Assembly: GCA_000967895.1 (NCBI GenBank)
Contig: FO203512.1
Coordinates: 1,325,350 to 1,389,349 of the forward strand
Source of the DNA: Oleispira antarctica RB-8
Lineage (GTDB): Bacteria; Pseudomonadota; Gammaproteobacteria; Pseudomonadales; Oceanobacteraceae
Direction of reading: 5' to 3'
Length of the DNA stretch: 64,000 nt
In this document: piece by piece, positions 46,350-57,523 of the stretch
How positions within the stretch are numbered: position 1 is the first letter of the stretch
How the letters are laid out: each line of letters starts with the position of its first letter
Position numbers and translations under genes: made by a program
Notes under the pieces: model-generated
Told to the model about the DNA's origin: nothing
Databases searched by the model: none
Seen by the model: the letters and a program-made list of their open reading frames with translations, nothing else

Positions 46350-46471
46350 TAAAGGTCAATAGCTTATGTCATAACGGCTATTAACCTAGTAAAACAGTCG
46401 GAAACTCAGTAAAATCCGCGCAATCAGTATTATTTATCACAGAATTATCAAATATAGGTATAGGTAGCATT

Positions 46472-46792
46472 ATGGATATTATGGATTCAATCAAAGAGCA
46501 AGTCGAAAGCAACGATATTTTGTTGTACATGAAAGGCTCTCCAAATGCCCCGCAGTGTGGCTTTTCTGCACAAACTGTACAGAATATAATGGAATGTGGT
46601 CAGAAATTCGCTTATGTGGATATTTTATCAAACCCAGACATTCGCGCTAATTTACCAAAATACGCTAATTGGCCAACGTTCCCGCAGCTTTGGGTGAAAG
46701 GCGAGTTAGTAGGCGGTTGTGACATCATTACTGAGATGCACGCTAAAGGCGAATTGAAGACGTTGTTGGATGAAGCGGCACCTGCTGAGTAA
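46472..46792 (+). CDS. grxD: Monothiol glutaredoxin GrxD
   Basis: A 106-residue CGFS-type glutaredoxin with motif PQCGFSAQ and the WPTFPQLWVKGELVGGCDI stretch. These proteins carry or transfer 2Fe-2S clusters with BolA partners. A bidirectional terminator follows. Confidence 0.97.
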   Translation: MDIMDSIKEQVESNDILLYMKGSPNAPQCGFSAQTVQNIMECGQKFAYVDILSNPDIRANLPKYANWPTFPQLWVKGELVGGCDIITEMHAKGELKTLLDEAAPAE

Positions 46793-46840
46793 TTTTAATC
46801 GCTAGCCATTTGCTAGCATCGATTGCTTAAACGCCGAATA

Positions 46841-46878
46841 AAAAACCAGTCCTGATGCAAATCAGTACTGGTTTTTTT
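46841..46878. terminator. Terminator after grxD
   Basis: AAAAACCAGT, then CTGAT-GCAA-ATCAG, then TACTGGTTTTTTT: a long stem with A- and T-runs on either side. Strong on the plus strand and possibly bidirectional. Confidence 0.85.
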
Positions 46879-46950
46879 ATGCGTCAATAAAAAGCCTGAC
46901 CTGAAACAATAAATATCAAATCTTAATATAAATACGAATAATCATTGTTT

Positions 46951-46969
46951 GATGTTGATTCTCATTACT
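46951..46969 (+). promoter_or_regulatory. Fur box upstream of the TonB receptor gene
   Basis: GATGTTGATTCTCATTACT matches the Fur consensus GATAATGATAATCATTATC at 13 of 19 positions. A second, overlapping ATAATCATTG lies just before it. It is placed about 40 bp upstream of the receptor start, suiting iron repression. Confidence 0.65.
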
Positions 46970-47010
46970 GTAGAATGCTGCTCAAATTATTTACAAATGA
47001 GTATCTGAAG

Positions 47011-49161
47011 ATGAAGAATCTTTTTGTTATGTCTTTGGCTTTATCAGCCGCTAGCGTTTACGCTGCCGATGAGGTGAATCACTCGCTATCCTCTGTCACC
47101 ATTATTGGTAATGAAGAACAAGCGCAGCAAATTGCGGGTTCTGCTCATGTAATCGATGCCGAAGAATTGGCAAAGTTTGAATATACCGACATTCAGAAAA
47201 TTCTAGCGGGTGTTCCTGGGGTCTCTTTCCGTAATGAAGAGGGTTATGGCTTACGCCCTAACATCAGCATTCGTGGTACTCGAGATGATCGTTCTGGCAA
47301 AATCACGTTAATGGAAGACGGTGTATTAATCGCACCAGCCCCTTATTCCGCTTCGTCAGCGTATTATTTTCCAACAGCAGGTCGTATTAACGGCGTTGAA
47401 GTTATGAAGGGCGCATCGGCTATCAAGAATGGCCCTTATACTGTGGGTGGTGCATTAAATTTATTGAGCACGCCAATTCCTGAAACATTCGGTGGTAAAG
47501 CGAACCTTGAGTATGGTTCAGATAACATGGCGCGTGCCTATGCTAACGTTGGCGATAGCAAGCAGAATTATGGTTGGCTCATAGAAGGCCAAAAGCATCA
47601 AGCCGATGGCTTTGATAGCATTCAAAATGCCAATGATGATACCGGCTTTGAAAAAGACGATTTGATGGCTAAGTTTCGTGTGAATAGTGATCGTAGTGCC
47701 GATGTTTACCATCAATTAGATCTTAAATTACAGTATTCAACAGAGTTATCTGATCAAACGTATGTTGGTTTAACGGAAGCTGATTTCAAAAAAGATGCAC
47801 ATTCTCGTTATGGTTTAACCCAGCAAGACGAGATGGATAATGAGCATAAAGAAATTACACTGAGTCACTTGGTTGAGTTTGGTTCAACGCAAGTTACAAC
47901 GACGGGTTACTTTATTGAGTTTGAACGTGATTGGTTCAAAGTTGATAAAATTGGCGGCGACGGCATTAACAATGTAATCGATTGCGCTAATACGGGTAAT
48001 TGTGGATCAAATATTACGACGCAAGCCGATGCAATTGCAGTACTACATGGTGATCAAGCTGCTGCGATTAAAATCAAGCACAATAACCGTAGTTATGAGT
48101 CAAAAGGTATTCAGACTCGTATTGCTCATTTGTTGAGTACTGGCGATGTTGAACATAAAATTGAATTTGGCGCTCGCTATCATGAAGATAAAGAAGATCG
48201 AGTGCAGCCAACCGAAACTTGGCAGCAAGATGCCAATGGCAACCTAACGTATGCCTCTACTGGCACTCCAGATACTCGATTGACAGAAGCGACGGCGTGG
48301 TCGACGTATTTGTCAGATGACATTCAGTTTGGCAACTGGGTTGTTAGCCCGGGTATTCGCCACGAAAGCTATGAAATAAAGCGTGAAGGTAGCGATACTA
48401 ACGTCACCGAGCAAAATGTAACCTTGCTGGGCTTAGGCACAAGTTATCAAGTTAATGATCAAGTTATTGTGTTTGCAGGCATGCACGAAGGTCATTCACC
48501 TTCACCGAACGATGGGGCAAGTGATCCAGAAGAAGCATTAAATACTGAACTGGGTTTACGTTATAATCACCAAGGCTTGTATGCAGAAACAACGGTATTC
48601 TATAGCGATTACTCCAATCTATTAGGTCAATGTAACGCATCTGGTAGTGCAGGTGATTGTGATATAGGTGATGCAAGCAATGCTGGTGAAGCCACGGTCC
48701 AAGGCTTAGAAGTTTTGATGAATTATGATTACACCATCAACCAAGCAATATCTCTGCCTATAGGCATTACTTATACTTATACTGATGCTCAATTTGATAC
48801 CACATTTCAGGATGATGGCGTTTGGGGTGATGTTAAGAAGGGTGATAAGTTACCGAGTTTGTCTGATCAGCAGCTGCAGTTACGTGTTGGTGTAGCCCAT
48901 GCTTCTGGTTTCAGTACAGATATGAATGTTAACTATTACAGCGCAACCTGTGCCACAGCAGAATGTAATGCTAACGAAGAAATTGATTCTTATACGGTCG
49001 TTGACCTAGCGGGTCGCTATCAAATAAATTCACAAACCCGAGTTTATGCCGCAGTTGAAAACGTGTTCGATAGTGAAGATGTGGTAGCGCGTGCGCCTAA
49101 AAATGGTGCTCGTGCTCAAAAGCCTTTAACTGCTTTGGTAGGTGTTGGATTTAACTTTTAG
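47011..49161 (+). CDS. TonB-dependent outer-membrane receptor, FecA-like
   Basis: A signal peptide (MKNLFVMSLALSAASVYA) is followed by a TonB-box-like SLSSVTIIG, a plug domain (ILAGVPGVSFRNEEGYGLRPNISIRG, MEDGVLIAPAP) and a 22-strand barrel ending in VGVGFNF. The plug resembles the FecA/iron-dicitrate group; the actual ligand is unknown. The frame is open back to 46945, but that part overlaps the Fur box, so the ATG at 47011 is preferred (716 residues). No fecIR regulators are adjacent. Confidence 0.9.
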   Translation: MKNLFVMSLALSAASVYAADEVNHSLSSVTIIGNEEQAQQIAGSAHVIDAEELAKFEYTDIQKILAGVPGVSFRNEEGYGLRPNISIRGTRDDRSGKITLMEDGVLIAPAPYSASSAYYFPTAGRINGVEVMKGASAIKNGPYTVGGALNLLSTPIPETFGGKANLEYGSDNMARAYANVGDSKQNYGWLIEGQKHQADGFDSIQNANDDTGFEKDDLMAKFRVNSDRSADVYHQLDLKLQYSTELSDQTYVGLTEADFKKDAHSRYGLTQQDEMDNEHKEITLSHLVEFGSTQVTTTGYFIEFERDWFKVDKIGGDGINNVIDCANTGNCGSNITTQADAIAVLHGDQAAAIKIKHNNRSYESKGIQTRIAHLLSTGDVEHKIEFGARYHEDKEDRVQPTETWQQDANGNLTYASTGTPDTRLTEATAWSTYLSDDIQFGNWVVSPGIRHESYEIKREGSDTNVTEQNVTLLGLGTSYQVNDQVIVFAGMHEGHSPSPNDGASDPEEALNTELGLRYNHQGLYAETTVFYSDYSNLLGQCNASGSAGDCDIGDASNAGEATVQGLEVLMNYDYTINQAISLPIGITYTYTDAQFDTTFQDDGVWGDVKKGDKLPSLSDQQLQLRVGVAHASGFSTDMNVNYYSATCATAECNANEEIDSYTVVDLAGRYQINSQTRVYAAVENVFDSEDVVARAPKNGARAQKPLTALVGVGFNF

Positions 49162-49184
49162 TTCTGAATAGTTCTGCAGGTTAT

Positions 49185-49236
49185 AAAAGCCCAGTTTCTT
49201 TAATTAAACTTAAAGAGCGCTGGGCTTTTTTGTTTT
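49185..49236 (+). terminator. Terminator after the TonB receptor gene
   Basis: AAAAGCCCAG / CTGGGCTTTT arms (49185-49194 and 49220-49229) with a loop that can itself pair (CTTTAA / TTAAAG), then TTTGTTTTT. Confidence 0.85.
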
Positions 49237-49312
49237 TGGCTTAATATTTTTAGCAATCTAGGTTACACTCCGAACATTCATCAAATAAATACTTCTCATT
49301 TTCAGGCTTTAT

Positions 49313-50257
49313 ATGAATATTGATCGTGTTGATCTTAATTTAATGGTTTACCTAGATGTTCTCTTGCGTGAGGGCAGTGTGACAAAGTCTGCTCAGCAGC
49401 TGGGTATTACACAGCCTGCGATGAGTAACGGTCTTAAACGTTTACGTGATTTGTTTAATGATCCTCTATTGGTTCGCACCAGCGAGGGGATGACGCCAAC
49501 AGAACGCGCCCTTGAGCTGCAGCCATTAATTCGTAAAGCCTTGAGTGAATTAGAAGCCGCCTTGCAAACACAAGGGGAGTTTGATGCGAGTTCGAGTCAT
49601 CGAGTTTTTCGCATTATGGTGAGTGATTATGCCGAGTCGACTTTAGTCCCTGAGTTGGTGAAGCGTTTGCGTGAAGAAGCGCCGAGTGTGATTTTGGATG
49701 TATTAACGCCTTCTGATGTGACGTTTAAAGATGTGGAAGCGGGCAAGGTGGATATGGCGATTAACCGCTTCGATGAAATGCCACAGTCTTTCCATCAAAT
49801 GACATTATGGGAGGACGATTTTGTATGTCTAGTTAACCCTGACCATCCCAATGCTGGCCATTTCGATTTGGCAGCTTATCTCGATAGTATGCATATTTGG
49901 GTGAGTAAAACGGGTATGGGAGCTGGGGTTGGTATTGATCCTGAAAAAATTATTCGTTTAGGTTGGGTTGATAATGCGTTAAGTAAGATGGGGCATAAAA
50001 GAAAAATTTCGGTATTTACTAGACACTACCAAATGCCTGCTTTATTGGCATTAAATAATGACCTTGTTGCCACGCTGCCAAGAAAAGTGGCAGAAATGCA
50101 GGCAGCAACCTCACACTTATTGGTGAAGGAACCTCCTTTTAGTGTGCCTGCTTTTGAACTTAAGATGGCTTGGTCACCTTTGGTTCAGCATCATCAGGCG
50201 CATAAATGGTTGCGCCGTTTGATTGTGGATGTAGCACAGCGTTGTTGTGCACGTTAG
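49313..50257 (+). CDS. LysR-family regulator (NodD/NahR-like)
   Basis: The N-terminal HTH (DVLLREGSVTKSAQQLGITQPAMSNGLKRLRDLFNDPLL) and a type-2 periplasmic-binding-like effector domain fit the NodD/NahR/LeuO branch (the DLNLM start and LVRTSEGMTPTERA). The effector and targets are unknown. It lies 150 bp after the receptor gene, with a terminator between them, and could be independent. Confidence 0.88.
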   Translation: MNIDRVDLNLMVYLDVLLREGSVTKSAQQLGITQPAMSNGLKRLRDLFNDPLLVRTSEGMTPTERALELQPLIRKALSELEAALQTQGEFDASSSHRVFRIMVSDYAESTLVPELVKRLREEAPSVILDVLTPSDVTFKDVEAGKVDMAINRFDEMPQSFHQMTLWEDDFVCLVNPDHPNAGHFDLAAYLDSMHIWVSKTGMGAGVGIDPEKIIRLGWVDNALSKMGHKRKISVFTRHYQMPALLALNNDLVATLPRKVAEMQAATSHLLVKEPPFSVPAFELKMAWSPLVQHHQAHKWLRRLIVDVAQRCCAR

Positions 50258-50299
50258 ATTTTATCAGTCAGTTGTTTGCCAATGCTGTTATCACGACTA

Positions 50300-51238
50300 T
50301 TAGCTCAGCTGACTTAATTCTAACTTCAAACTCTGCTTCTGATTAGGTGCTAAGACTTTGTGATCAGACATCACATTCGCGGTTTCTATACATAACATGT
50401 GTTGATAATCATCTGCTTTAAATTGACTGAGTTGTTTGCTTTTTTCAATCCAAGGATTCCAAATTACAGCACTTTGACTGTACGTGCTTTTTAATATCTG
50501 CTGCTGCATGGGAGATTCAACTCTCAGTTCATATTGTGGCTTAGCATTTTGAGGCTGACTGTTTTGATTAGTCTTGAAAAAATAGAGCCTATCGGTTTCT
50601 TCACTAAAGCCAATTCTTCCTGCTTGTTTCGTCTCTTTCCAGTGACTTAGGGCATCGATATAGAATGTATTATGTGCGTTGTGAATGTACGTTTTAGTAA
50701 TATCTGCAGTGGGTAAGTAAGTATGTAAAGCTTGGCTAATGGCGAATGTTTTGTGGCCAGTATTGGTTGTCGTTAATTCAACCTCAAGCGTGGTAGAAAG
50801 AACAAAGCGAGCTTCTAAATTAAATTCAAAGGGCCAAAGCTTTTTACTTTCTTCACTGCTTGTAAGTGCCAATACAATTTCGACCTGATGGCAGCTTTCG
50901 CTAATAGAAAGAACTTGCCAGGGGAGTGAGCGTACAAAGCCATGAGCGCTCGCGGTGATCTTATTTTGACTGTCTGAAATTTGGTTTTGAATAGCCTCAG
51001 GGTTTTTATCTAAATTACCGAACCAAGGCCAGCAAATAGGAATGCCACCGCGTAATGGCTTTCCTTGTTTATATTCTACGGTATCGCTTAGCCAGAGTAA
51101 GTTGTGAGTACTGTGGCTGGGTGTGAATTCAATCAGTTGAGCGCCTTGTAGTAATAAGGTTGCACTAAATAATGGGTGCTCAATTTCTATTGCCTTTAGT
51201 TGATCAATGTTTATTTTATGGCAAAAAACGTGATTCAT
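50300..51238 (-). CDS. Glucose-6-phosphate 1-epimerase (YeaD-like mutarotase)
   Basis: An aldose-1-epimerase family protein of the hexose-6-phosphate group, with GGIPICWPWFG, SAHGFVRSLPW (catalytic His region), SQALHTYLP (second His) and WNPWIEK near the end. It interconverts alpha and beta glucose-6-phosphate. 312 residues, somewhat longer than E. coli YeaD. Confidence 0.88.
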   Translation of the reverse strand: MNHVFCHKINIDQLKAIEIEHPLFSATLLLQGAQLIEFTPSHSTHNLLWLSDTVEYKQGKPLRGGIPICWPWFGNLDKNPEAIQNQISDSQNKITASAHGFVRSLPWQVLSISESCHQVEIVLALTSSEESKKLWPFEFNLEARFVLSTTLEVELTTTNTGHKTFAISQALHTYLPTADITKTYIHNAHNTFYIDALSHWKETKQAGRIGFSEETDRLYFFKTNQNSQPQNAKPQYELRVESPMQQQILKSTYSQSAVIWNPWIEKSKQLSQFKADDYQHMLCIETANVMSDHKVLAPNQKQSLKLELSQLS

Positions 51239-51342
51239 GAATGTCGTCCTGATCTATAATAAGTGCTGAATGCGGTTAATATAGCGGATATTGTATCTTT
51301 TTAATAAACTGAATGTGAACAGACGGATTGAGAGTAGGCGAA

Positions 51343-51870
51343 TTGGATAAGCTATGCGTGAATAAAAAAGAGTTACTGAAACAGCTGCTCGATTATTTAC
51401 AGCAAGAAATTGATGCAACGCTGAGTGCGGTGAATGAAGCTCATGCGTTAGCATCTCACGAGCAAAGTAAGCCAGAGAATCAATATGATACTTTGGCGCT
51501 GGAAGCTGCGTATCTCGCTCATGGGCAGTCCGAGCGTATTGCACAATTGCAGCGTCAGTTTATGTTATTAGATCATTTTGAATTTTTAGATTACAACGAG
51601 GACAGCTGTATTGTCGTTGGCGCCTTGGTGTGTGTTGAAGATAAAAAGGGCCATAGCCAATGGCTTTGGTTATTACCCGTTGTAGGAGGAGTTTTACTTA
51701 AGTTAAAGGGTAATAATAGAAGTAAGAGTGAGTGTGAAAATTTAGATATTCGAACGATTACTCCTGAAGCGCCGTTAGCGAAAAAGTTATTAGGCGGTTA
51801 TGTCGGCGATGAAGTTGTATTAAATCTAGGACATAAAAAAAAGCAGTTCGAAATAATCGAGCTGCTTTAG
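51343..51870 (+). CDS. GreA/GreB C-terminal-domain-like protein
   Basis: The helical N-terminal part (LLKQLLDYLQQEIDATLSAVNEAHALASHE) and the FKBP-like C-terminal domain (SCIVVGALV; TPEAPLAKKLLGGYVGDEV) resemble Gre-factor relatives that bind RNA polymerase. The coiled-coil lacks the Gre acidic tip as far as I can judge, so cleavage activity is doubtful. The start is TTG at 51343, with AGG about 6 bases upstream; an earlier TTG (51328) lacks a site. A terminator overlaps the stop. Confidence 0.7.
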   Translation: MDKLCVNKKELLKQLLDYLQQEIDATLSAVNEAHALASHEQSKPENQYDTLALEAAYLAHGQSERIAQLQRQFMLLDHFEFLDYNEDSCIVVGALVCVEDKKGHSQWLWLLPVVGGVLLKLKGNNRSKSECENLDIRTITPEAPLAKKLLGGYVGDEVVLNLGHKKKQFEIIELL

Positions 51871-51878
51871 TCTTTTTT
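51840..51878 (+). terminator. Terminator overlapping the end of the Gre-like gene
   Basis: A 12-bp stem AAAGCAGTTCGA / TCGAGCTGCTTT (one G-U) with loop AATAA, then AGTCTTTTTTC. The left arm encodes the last codons of the gene. Confidence 0.8.
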
Positions 51879-51916
51879 CTTTCTAGCTTAGAGCTTTTAA
51901 CTCAAAAGTAAGTAGG

Positions 51917-52594
51917 CTATTTAAACATATCAGCGAAGCTTTCTTCATCATCGTCCTTATGTTCTTTTAATGGCCAACCGCCCAGTTCTTTCCATCGATT
52001 AATTATGTAGCAAAAAAGTTCAGCTGTTTTCCAAGTATCGTAGGCAGCAGAGTGAGCTTCTTTATTATCGAATTCAATTTCAGCAGCGATACACGATTTG
52101 GCTAATACGGTTTGGCCTAATGCGAGGGCGCTGAGGCTTGCCGTATCAAAGCTTGAAAAAGGGTGGAATGGATCTCGTTTGATGTCTGTGCGCTCAATCG
52201 CCGCTTTTAAAAAACCATGATCAAAGTGGGCGTTATGTCCAACTAAAACCGCACGATTACAGCCAGTTGATTTGACCTCTTTGCGTACGAATTGAAGCAT
52301 TTTTGTCATTGCTTCTTCTTCGTCTATCGCGCCGCGTTCAGGATCGAAGGGGTCGATGCCGGTAAAATCCAGGGCTTCTTTTTCAAGATTTGCCCCTTCA
52401 AACGGAATGACATTCGCATCGATAGATTCGTGGGGATATAGCCAACCATTTTCATCCATGCGGACGGTGACTACGGCTATTTCTAGCAAAGCATCAGTAC
52501 TGGAATTGAAACCACCAGTTTCAACGTCTACTACCACGGGCAAAAATCCGCGAAAGCGTTGTGCCATTAGTGATTTTTCTTTCTTCTCAGCCAC
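51917..52594 (-). CDS. rnt: Ribonuclease T
   Basis: A DEDDh exonuclease that trims tRNA and rRNA 3' ends. Exo [11 protein letters not shown], Exo [14 protein letters not shown] and Exo [16 protein letters not shown] are all present. 225 residues. It follows pyrC on the same strand, as in Pseudomonas. Confidence 0.95.
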   Translation of the reverse strand: MAEKKEKSLMAQRFRGFLPVVVDVETGGFNSSTDALLEIAVVTVRMDENGWLYPHESIDANVIPFEGANLEKEALDFTGIDPFDPERGAIDEEEAMTKMLQFVRKEVKSTGCNRAVLVGHNAHFDHGFLKAAIERTDIKRDPFHPFSSFDTASLSALALGQTVLAKSCIAAEIEFDNKEAHSAAYDTWKTAELFCYIINRWKELGGWPLKEHKDDDEESFADMFK

Positions 52595-52653
52595 GAAGTT
52601 TCCTTAAGCGATTTTATCGCGCTATTAGCTATTAGTGCAGTGTGTTGCAGTGT

Positions 52654-53691
52654 TTATGATTCTACCGTCCAGCGAATAACTTCACCCGCTTTAATGGGGA
52701 CGATTACATCACCCGCGAATGGCATTTCGCTTGGAACTGTCCAATCTTGTTTATTGAGGGTAATAGTATCGGTATTTCTGGGTAAGTTATAGAAGTCTGG
52801 GCCAAAGTGGCTAGCAAAACCTTCTAATTTATCCAAGGCGCCTAAATCTTCAAATATTTCAGCGTACAGCTCTATTGCTGCAAAGGCACTGAAGCAGCCA
52901 GCACAACCACAAGCCGACTCTTTTGCACCTTTTATATGAGGTGCCGAGTCTGTACCTAAGAAAAATTTAGGATTGCCGCTGATTGCCACTTCCTGCAGCT
53001 TCTGCTGATGGATGTTGCGTTTTAGGATCGGTAGGCAATAGAAGTGCGGCTTAATACCACCGACTAACATGTGATTACGATTGTAGGCTAGGTGTTGAAC
53101 GGTAATTGTTGCTGCGACATTAGGGCCTGCTTGTTCAACAAATTCTGCCGCTTCTTTTGTTGTGATATGTTCAAAAACAACTTTAAGATCGGGATGTCGA
53201 GCGATTGTTGGTTTCATGATTTCATCAATGAAAAGTTTTTCACGATCAAATACATCAATATCGTCGTGGGTCACTTCGCCATGAATGAGTAGTGGCATTT
53301 GATTTTCGGCTAGAGCTTCTAATACGGAATCTAGCTTTTCTAAATCGGTGACCCCTGAGTCTGAATTAGTGGTTGCACCAGCAGGGTAAAGCTTGGCCGC
53401 AACGATGTTTGAGCTCAGTTTGGCTGCATGAATCATGTCGGGTGTTGTGCGGTCAGTTAGATAAAGAACCATTAGGGGTTCAAACTGACTGCCTTCAGGG
53501 CGCTGGGCCAGAATACGTTGACGATACTCTAAAGCTTGGCGCGCATACATAATAGGTGGCTGTAAATTAGGCATAATAATCGCGCGGCCCATGTAGGCTG
53601 CGGTCGCCGGTACGGTGTACTCTAAAGCTTCACCATCGCGCAGGTGTAAGTGCCAATCATCAGGACGTATTATGGTGAGTTGCTGTGTCAT
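52654..53691 (-). CDS. pyrC: Dihydroorotase PyrC
   Basis: A zinc enzyme of pyrimidine synthesis. The metal-binding DWHLHLRDG, the carbamylated-lysine region [34 protein letters not shown] and the GTDSAPH motif are visible. 345 residues, the type-II PyrC length. It is divergent from motY. Confidence 0.96.
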   Translation of the reverse strand: MTQQLTIIRPDDWHLHLRDGEALEYTVPATAAYMGRAIIMPNLQPPIMYARQALEYRQRILAQRPEGSQFEPLMVLYLTDRTTPDMIHAAKLSSNIVAAKLYPAGATTNSDSGVTDLEKLDSVLEALAENQMPLLIHGEVTHDDIDVFDREKLFIDEIMKPTIARHPDLKVVFEHITTKEAAEFVEQAGPNVAATITVQHLAYNRNHMLVGGIKPHFYCLPILKRNIHQQKLQEVAISGNPKFFLGTDSAPHIKGAKESACGCAGCFSAFAAIELYAEIFEDLGALDKLEGFASHFGPDFYNLPRNTDTITLNKQDWTVPSEMPFAGDVIVPIKAGEVIRWTVES

Positions 53692-53821
53692 CTAATAAAC
53701 CTTAGCTAAACTTGTAAATATATCGAGTTATTGTACCTCAAGTTCCTTAACTTAATGAAGTTTTGGTCGATAACCTATTGAGTTTTCATTTTCTGGCAAT
53801 TAATTGAGGTGTCTGTTTATT

Positions 53822-54748
53822 ATGCGTGATGATGCGCTTCATTGGTTTATAGCTCGCTTAATTATTTTAATGGGGTTGGCTTTAGTGCCCATAGAGTCTA
53901 TTGCGTTGCAGTATGGCAGCGGGATTGAAGATACTGAATGGAAGCTTTCTGGGTCTATTTTTGAGTGTCGTTTCGAACAGAATTTGCCTGAGTATGGCAC
54001 TGGGGTGTTTTATCATGAGGCGGGCGAGGATATTGTCTTTCAGCTGGAGACGCGTAAAAATTTAATGAAGGCGGGTAAGGCGAGTATTTCTATTACTCCC
54101 GCGCCTTGGCATCCGAGTAAAAAATCTGAGCACTTAGGCTATACCAATTTAATTAATGAAAAGCCGAATTTGGAGTTAGACTCCGAGCGCAGTAATCAAT
54201 TTTTGCATGCTTTAATAGAAGGTAAGCAGCCAGTCGTCACGCGTCGTACGTATTATGATGAATCTAAGTTTATTAAGATTCATCTGTCGGCGATTCATTT
54301 TAAGGATTTCTACCGAAAGTATCTGAAGTGTGTTGATCAGCTCTTGCCGATGAATTTTTCTCAGGTGGCACGCAATAAAGTATATTTTGGTGGTGGCAAG
54401 GAAGGCTTGAGTCCTAAGGATGAAGAGTTATTGGATCGAATTATCTTTTATATGAAGAACGATCCAAGAGTCTTTGCTCTCTATATCGACGGTCATTCTG
54501 ATAATAGAGGGAGGAGATACGATAATCGCCAGTTATCGAAGAGGCGGGCGGAGTCTGTTGAACGTTATTTTATTAAGAAGGGAATTAATCCTGAAATGAT
54601 AACGTTGAGATTTCATGGGCAGCGATATCCTATTGCTTCAAACAATACTTCCTCTGGTAGGGCTAAGAATCGAAGGGTAACTGTTCGATTAGAGCAGCGT
54701 GAAGATATGGAGATTCCTGATGAATTGTTGTTTGTCTTGCCTGACTAG
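53822..54748 (+). CDS. motY: Flagellar T-ring protein MotY
   Basis: A signal peptide (RLIILMGLALVPIESIA) is followed by an N-terminal MotY domain (WKLSGSIFECRFEQNLPEYGTGVFYHEAGED) and a C-terminal OmpA-like peptidoglycan-binding domain (YIDGHSDNRG; RRYDNRQLSKRRAESV). It anchors stators such as MotC/MotD around the motor. The ATG at 53822 follows GAGGTG, so it is preferred to the TTG at 53804 (308 residues). Its place beside pyrC and rnt is shared with Pseudomonas. Confidence 0.92.
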   Translation: MRDDALHWFIARLIILMGLALVPIESIALQYGSGIEDTEWKLSGSIFECRFEQNLPEYGTGVFYHEAGEDIVFQLETRKNLMKAGKASISITPAPWHPSKKSEHLGYTNLINEKPNLELDSERSNQFLHALIEGKQPVVTRRTYYDESKFIKIHLSAIHFKDFYRKYLKCVDQLLPMNFSQVARNKVYFGGGKEGLSPKDEELLDRIIFYMKNDPRVFALYIDGHSDNRGRRYDNRQLSKRRAESVERYFIKKGINPEMITLRFHGQRYPIASNNTSSGRAKNRRVTVRLEQREDMEIPDELLFVLPD

Positions 54749-54829
54749 TGGTTTGTAATTAATTAGCGGGTGGTTTCTTATGAAGCGCTGCTTGTTGGTT
54801 GATTCTGGACCTTTGGTTTTCTAATCGTA

Positions 54830-54965
54830 ATTTGCTTGCGTTCGCGATGGAGATTGAATTTGGTACCTTGCGCTGCAAGGTACCAGCCGCTCCAGGAATT
54901 CAGGGCGCTAAAAGATCCCTCTTTTAGACGTCCTACAAAATTAATCTCCATCACTCACCGCAAAT
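54830..54965. repeat. Palindromic element 1 in the motY-rRNA gap
   Basis: Outer arms GATGGAGATT / AATCTCCATC (54846-54855 and 54943-54952), weakly extended by ATTTGC / GCAAAT at 54830 and 54960. Inside are two perfect hairpins: GGTACCTTGC-GCT-GCAAGGTACC (54862-54884) and CTAAAAGA-TCCC-TCTTTTAG (54908-54927). No ORF is supported. Cloverleaf-like layout of unknown function. Confidence 0.7.
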
Positions 54966-55088
54966 CACTTTTGTTTTAGAAATCTGAAAAAGCCTTTCTC
55001 TTTATAGCAACGCAGCTTATCGGTAAATGATAAGCCGTCTTTATTTAGAATAATAAACTCTCATAGCGCCTATTTAAATATTCGTGGT

Positions 55089-55207
55089 GCTGTATCGGGT
55101 GGTTCGTTTTATGGGTGTTCACGCCGCAGGGATGCGGGGGCCAAGCCTACAGGGAGAGCGAAGCGGCGTATTTACGGCGTCCCAGAAAAGGAATTACCCG
55201 ATACAGC
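55089..55207. repeat. Palindromic element 2 in the motY-rRNA gap
   Basis: Perfect 12-bp outer arms GCTGTATCGGGT / ACCCGATACAGC (55089-55100 and 55196-55207). The inner part contains CCGCA-GGGA-TGCGG and the arms ACGCCGC / GCGGCGT. The right-hand side CGTCCCAGAAAA resembles CGTCCTACAAAA in element 1, suggesting that both belong to one repeat family. Confidence 0.7.
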
Positions 55208-55479
55208 GCATACCAAAACGTTGAATTACGGCGTTTTTTAGGATTACAAAAGCGTATGAGTCTTTTTTAGGTAGATGAGCGTCTATATAGGTACTTATTT
55301 TCACAATGAATACGTACTTTTGAATTCTTTTGAAATTCATCAATCTTTCTTAAACCTCCTTGTATCCCTTCAAATTTCACCTAACCTTAAGTTCCTAGCC
55401 AGAATTCGTACGATAACTAAGCAGTTTTGATGGTTTTTGAATTCATTTCACTCTTTTGTAATATATTTACAGGAATCGG

Positions 55480-55507
55480 TTGACGGGGCTGAGGATAAGC
55501 GTATTAT
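55480..55507 (+). promoter_or_regulatory. rRNA promoter P1
   Basis: TTGACG, 16-bp spacer, TATTAT, then a GC-rich discriminator (TCGCCGCC). First of three similar promoters before 16S. Confidence 0.7.
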
Positions 55508-55609
55508 TCGCCGCCTGCTCAGACAGAACGGCCTTCGGGAAGTTGTGGTTGAGTTGAGATAAGGTCTTGTTTTTAAACGGTTTTTTTGAAACCTTCTGAA
55601 AATAAACGC

Positions 55610-55637
55610 TTGACTCTCTGGCTGAAGTCTTTAAGAT
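55610..55637 (+). promoter_or_regulatory. rRNA promoter P2
   Basis: TTGACT, 16-bp spacer, TAAGAT, discriminator ACGCAGCC. The stretch leading to it is similar to that before P3. Confidence 0.7.
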
Positions 55638-55747
55638 ACGCAGCCTACTTAGAGAGAGCTTAGAACGCAGTTCGAAGTCACTTTAAGTAACGAAGATAAG
55701 GTGTTGTTTTTCTTCTACTTTCTCTGAAAGTTAATTGAAAATAATCC

Positions 55748-55775
55748 TTGACTTCGAAACCGCACAATATATAAT
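55748..55775 (+). promoter_or_regulatory. rRNA promoter P3
   Basis: TTGACT, 16-bp spacer, perfect TATAAT, discriminator GTGCGCCC. The strongest-looking of the three and closest to 16S. Confidence 0.85.
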
Positions 55776-55808
55776 GTGCGCCCACTTCGAGTAAAGCTCA
55801 GTGGAAAC

Positions 55809-55820
55809 GTTCTTTAAAAA
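55809..55820 (+). promoter_or_regulatory. BoxA-like antitermination site in the 16S leader
   Basis: GTTCTTTAAAAA resembles the rrn BoxA (GCTCTTTAACA) bound by NusB/S10. A second copy lies in the 16S-23S spacer. Confidence 0.6.
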
Positions 55821-55984
55821 CATATTCAGATAATTCGTGTGGGTGCTTACCTTGATTGAGTGGAGACAGTCACTTAACAGTTCGCTGTTAGGATGACATC
55901 AAAGCATAAAACAAAGTAAGAACTTACGAACTCTACATTAATTTGGTGAGTATAAAAGTTAGTTTTTATTTTGAGTAAGATTTA

Positions 55985-57523
<1,539 letters not shown>

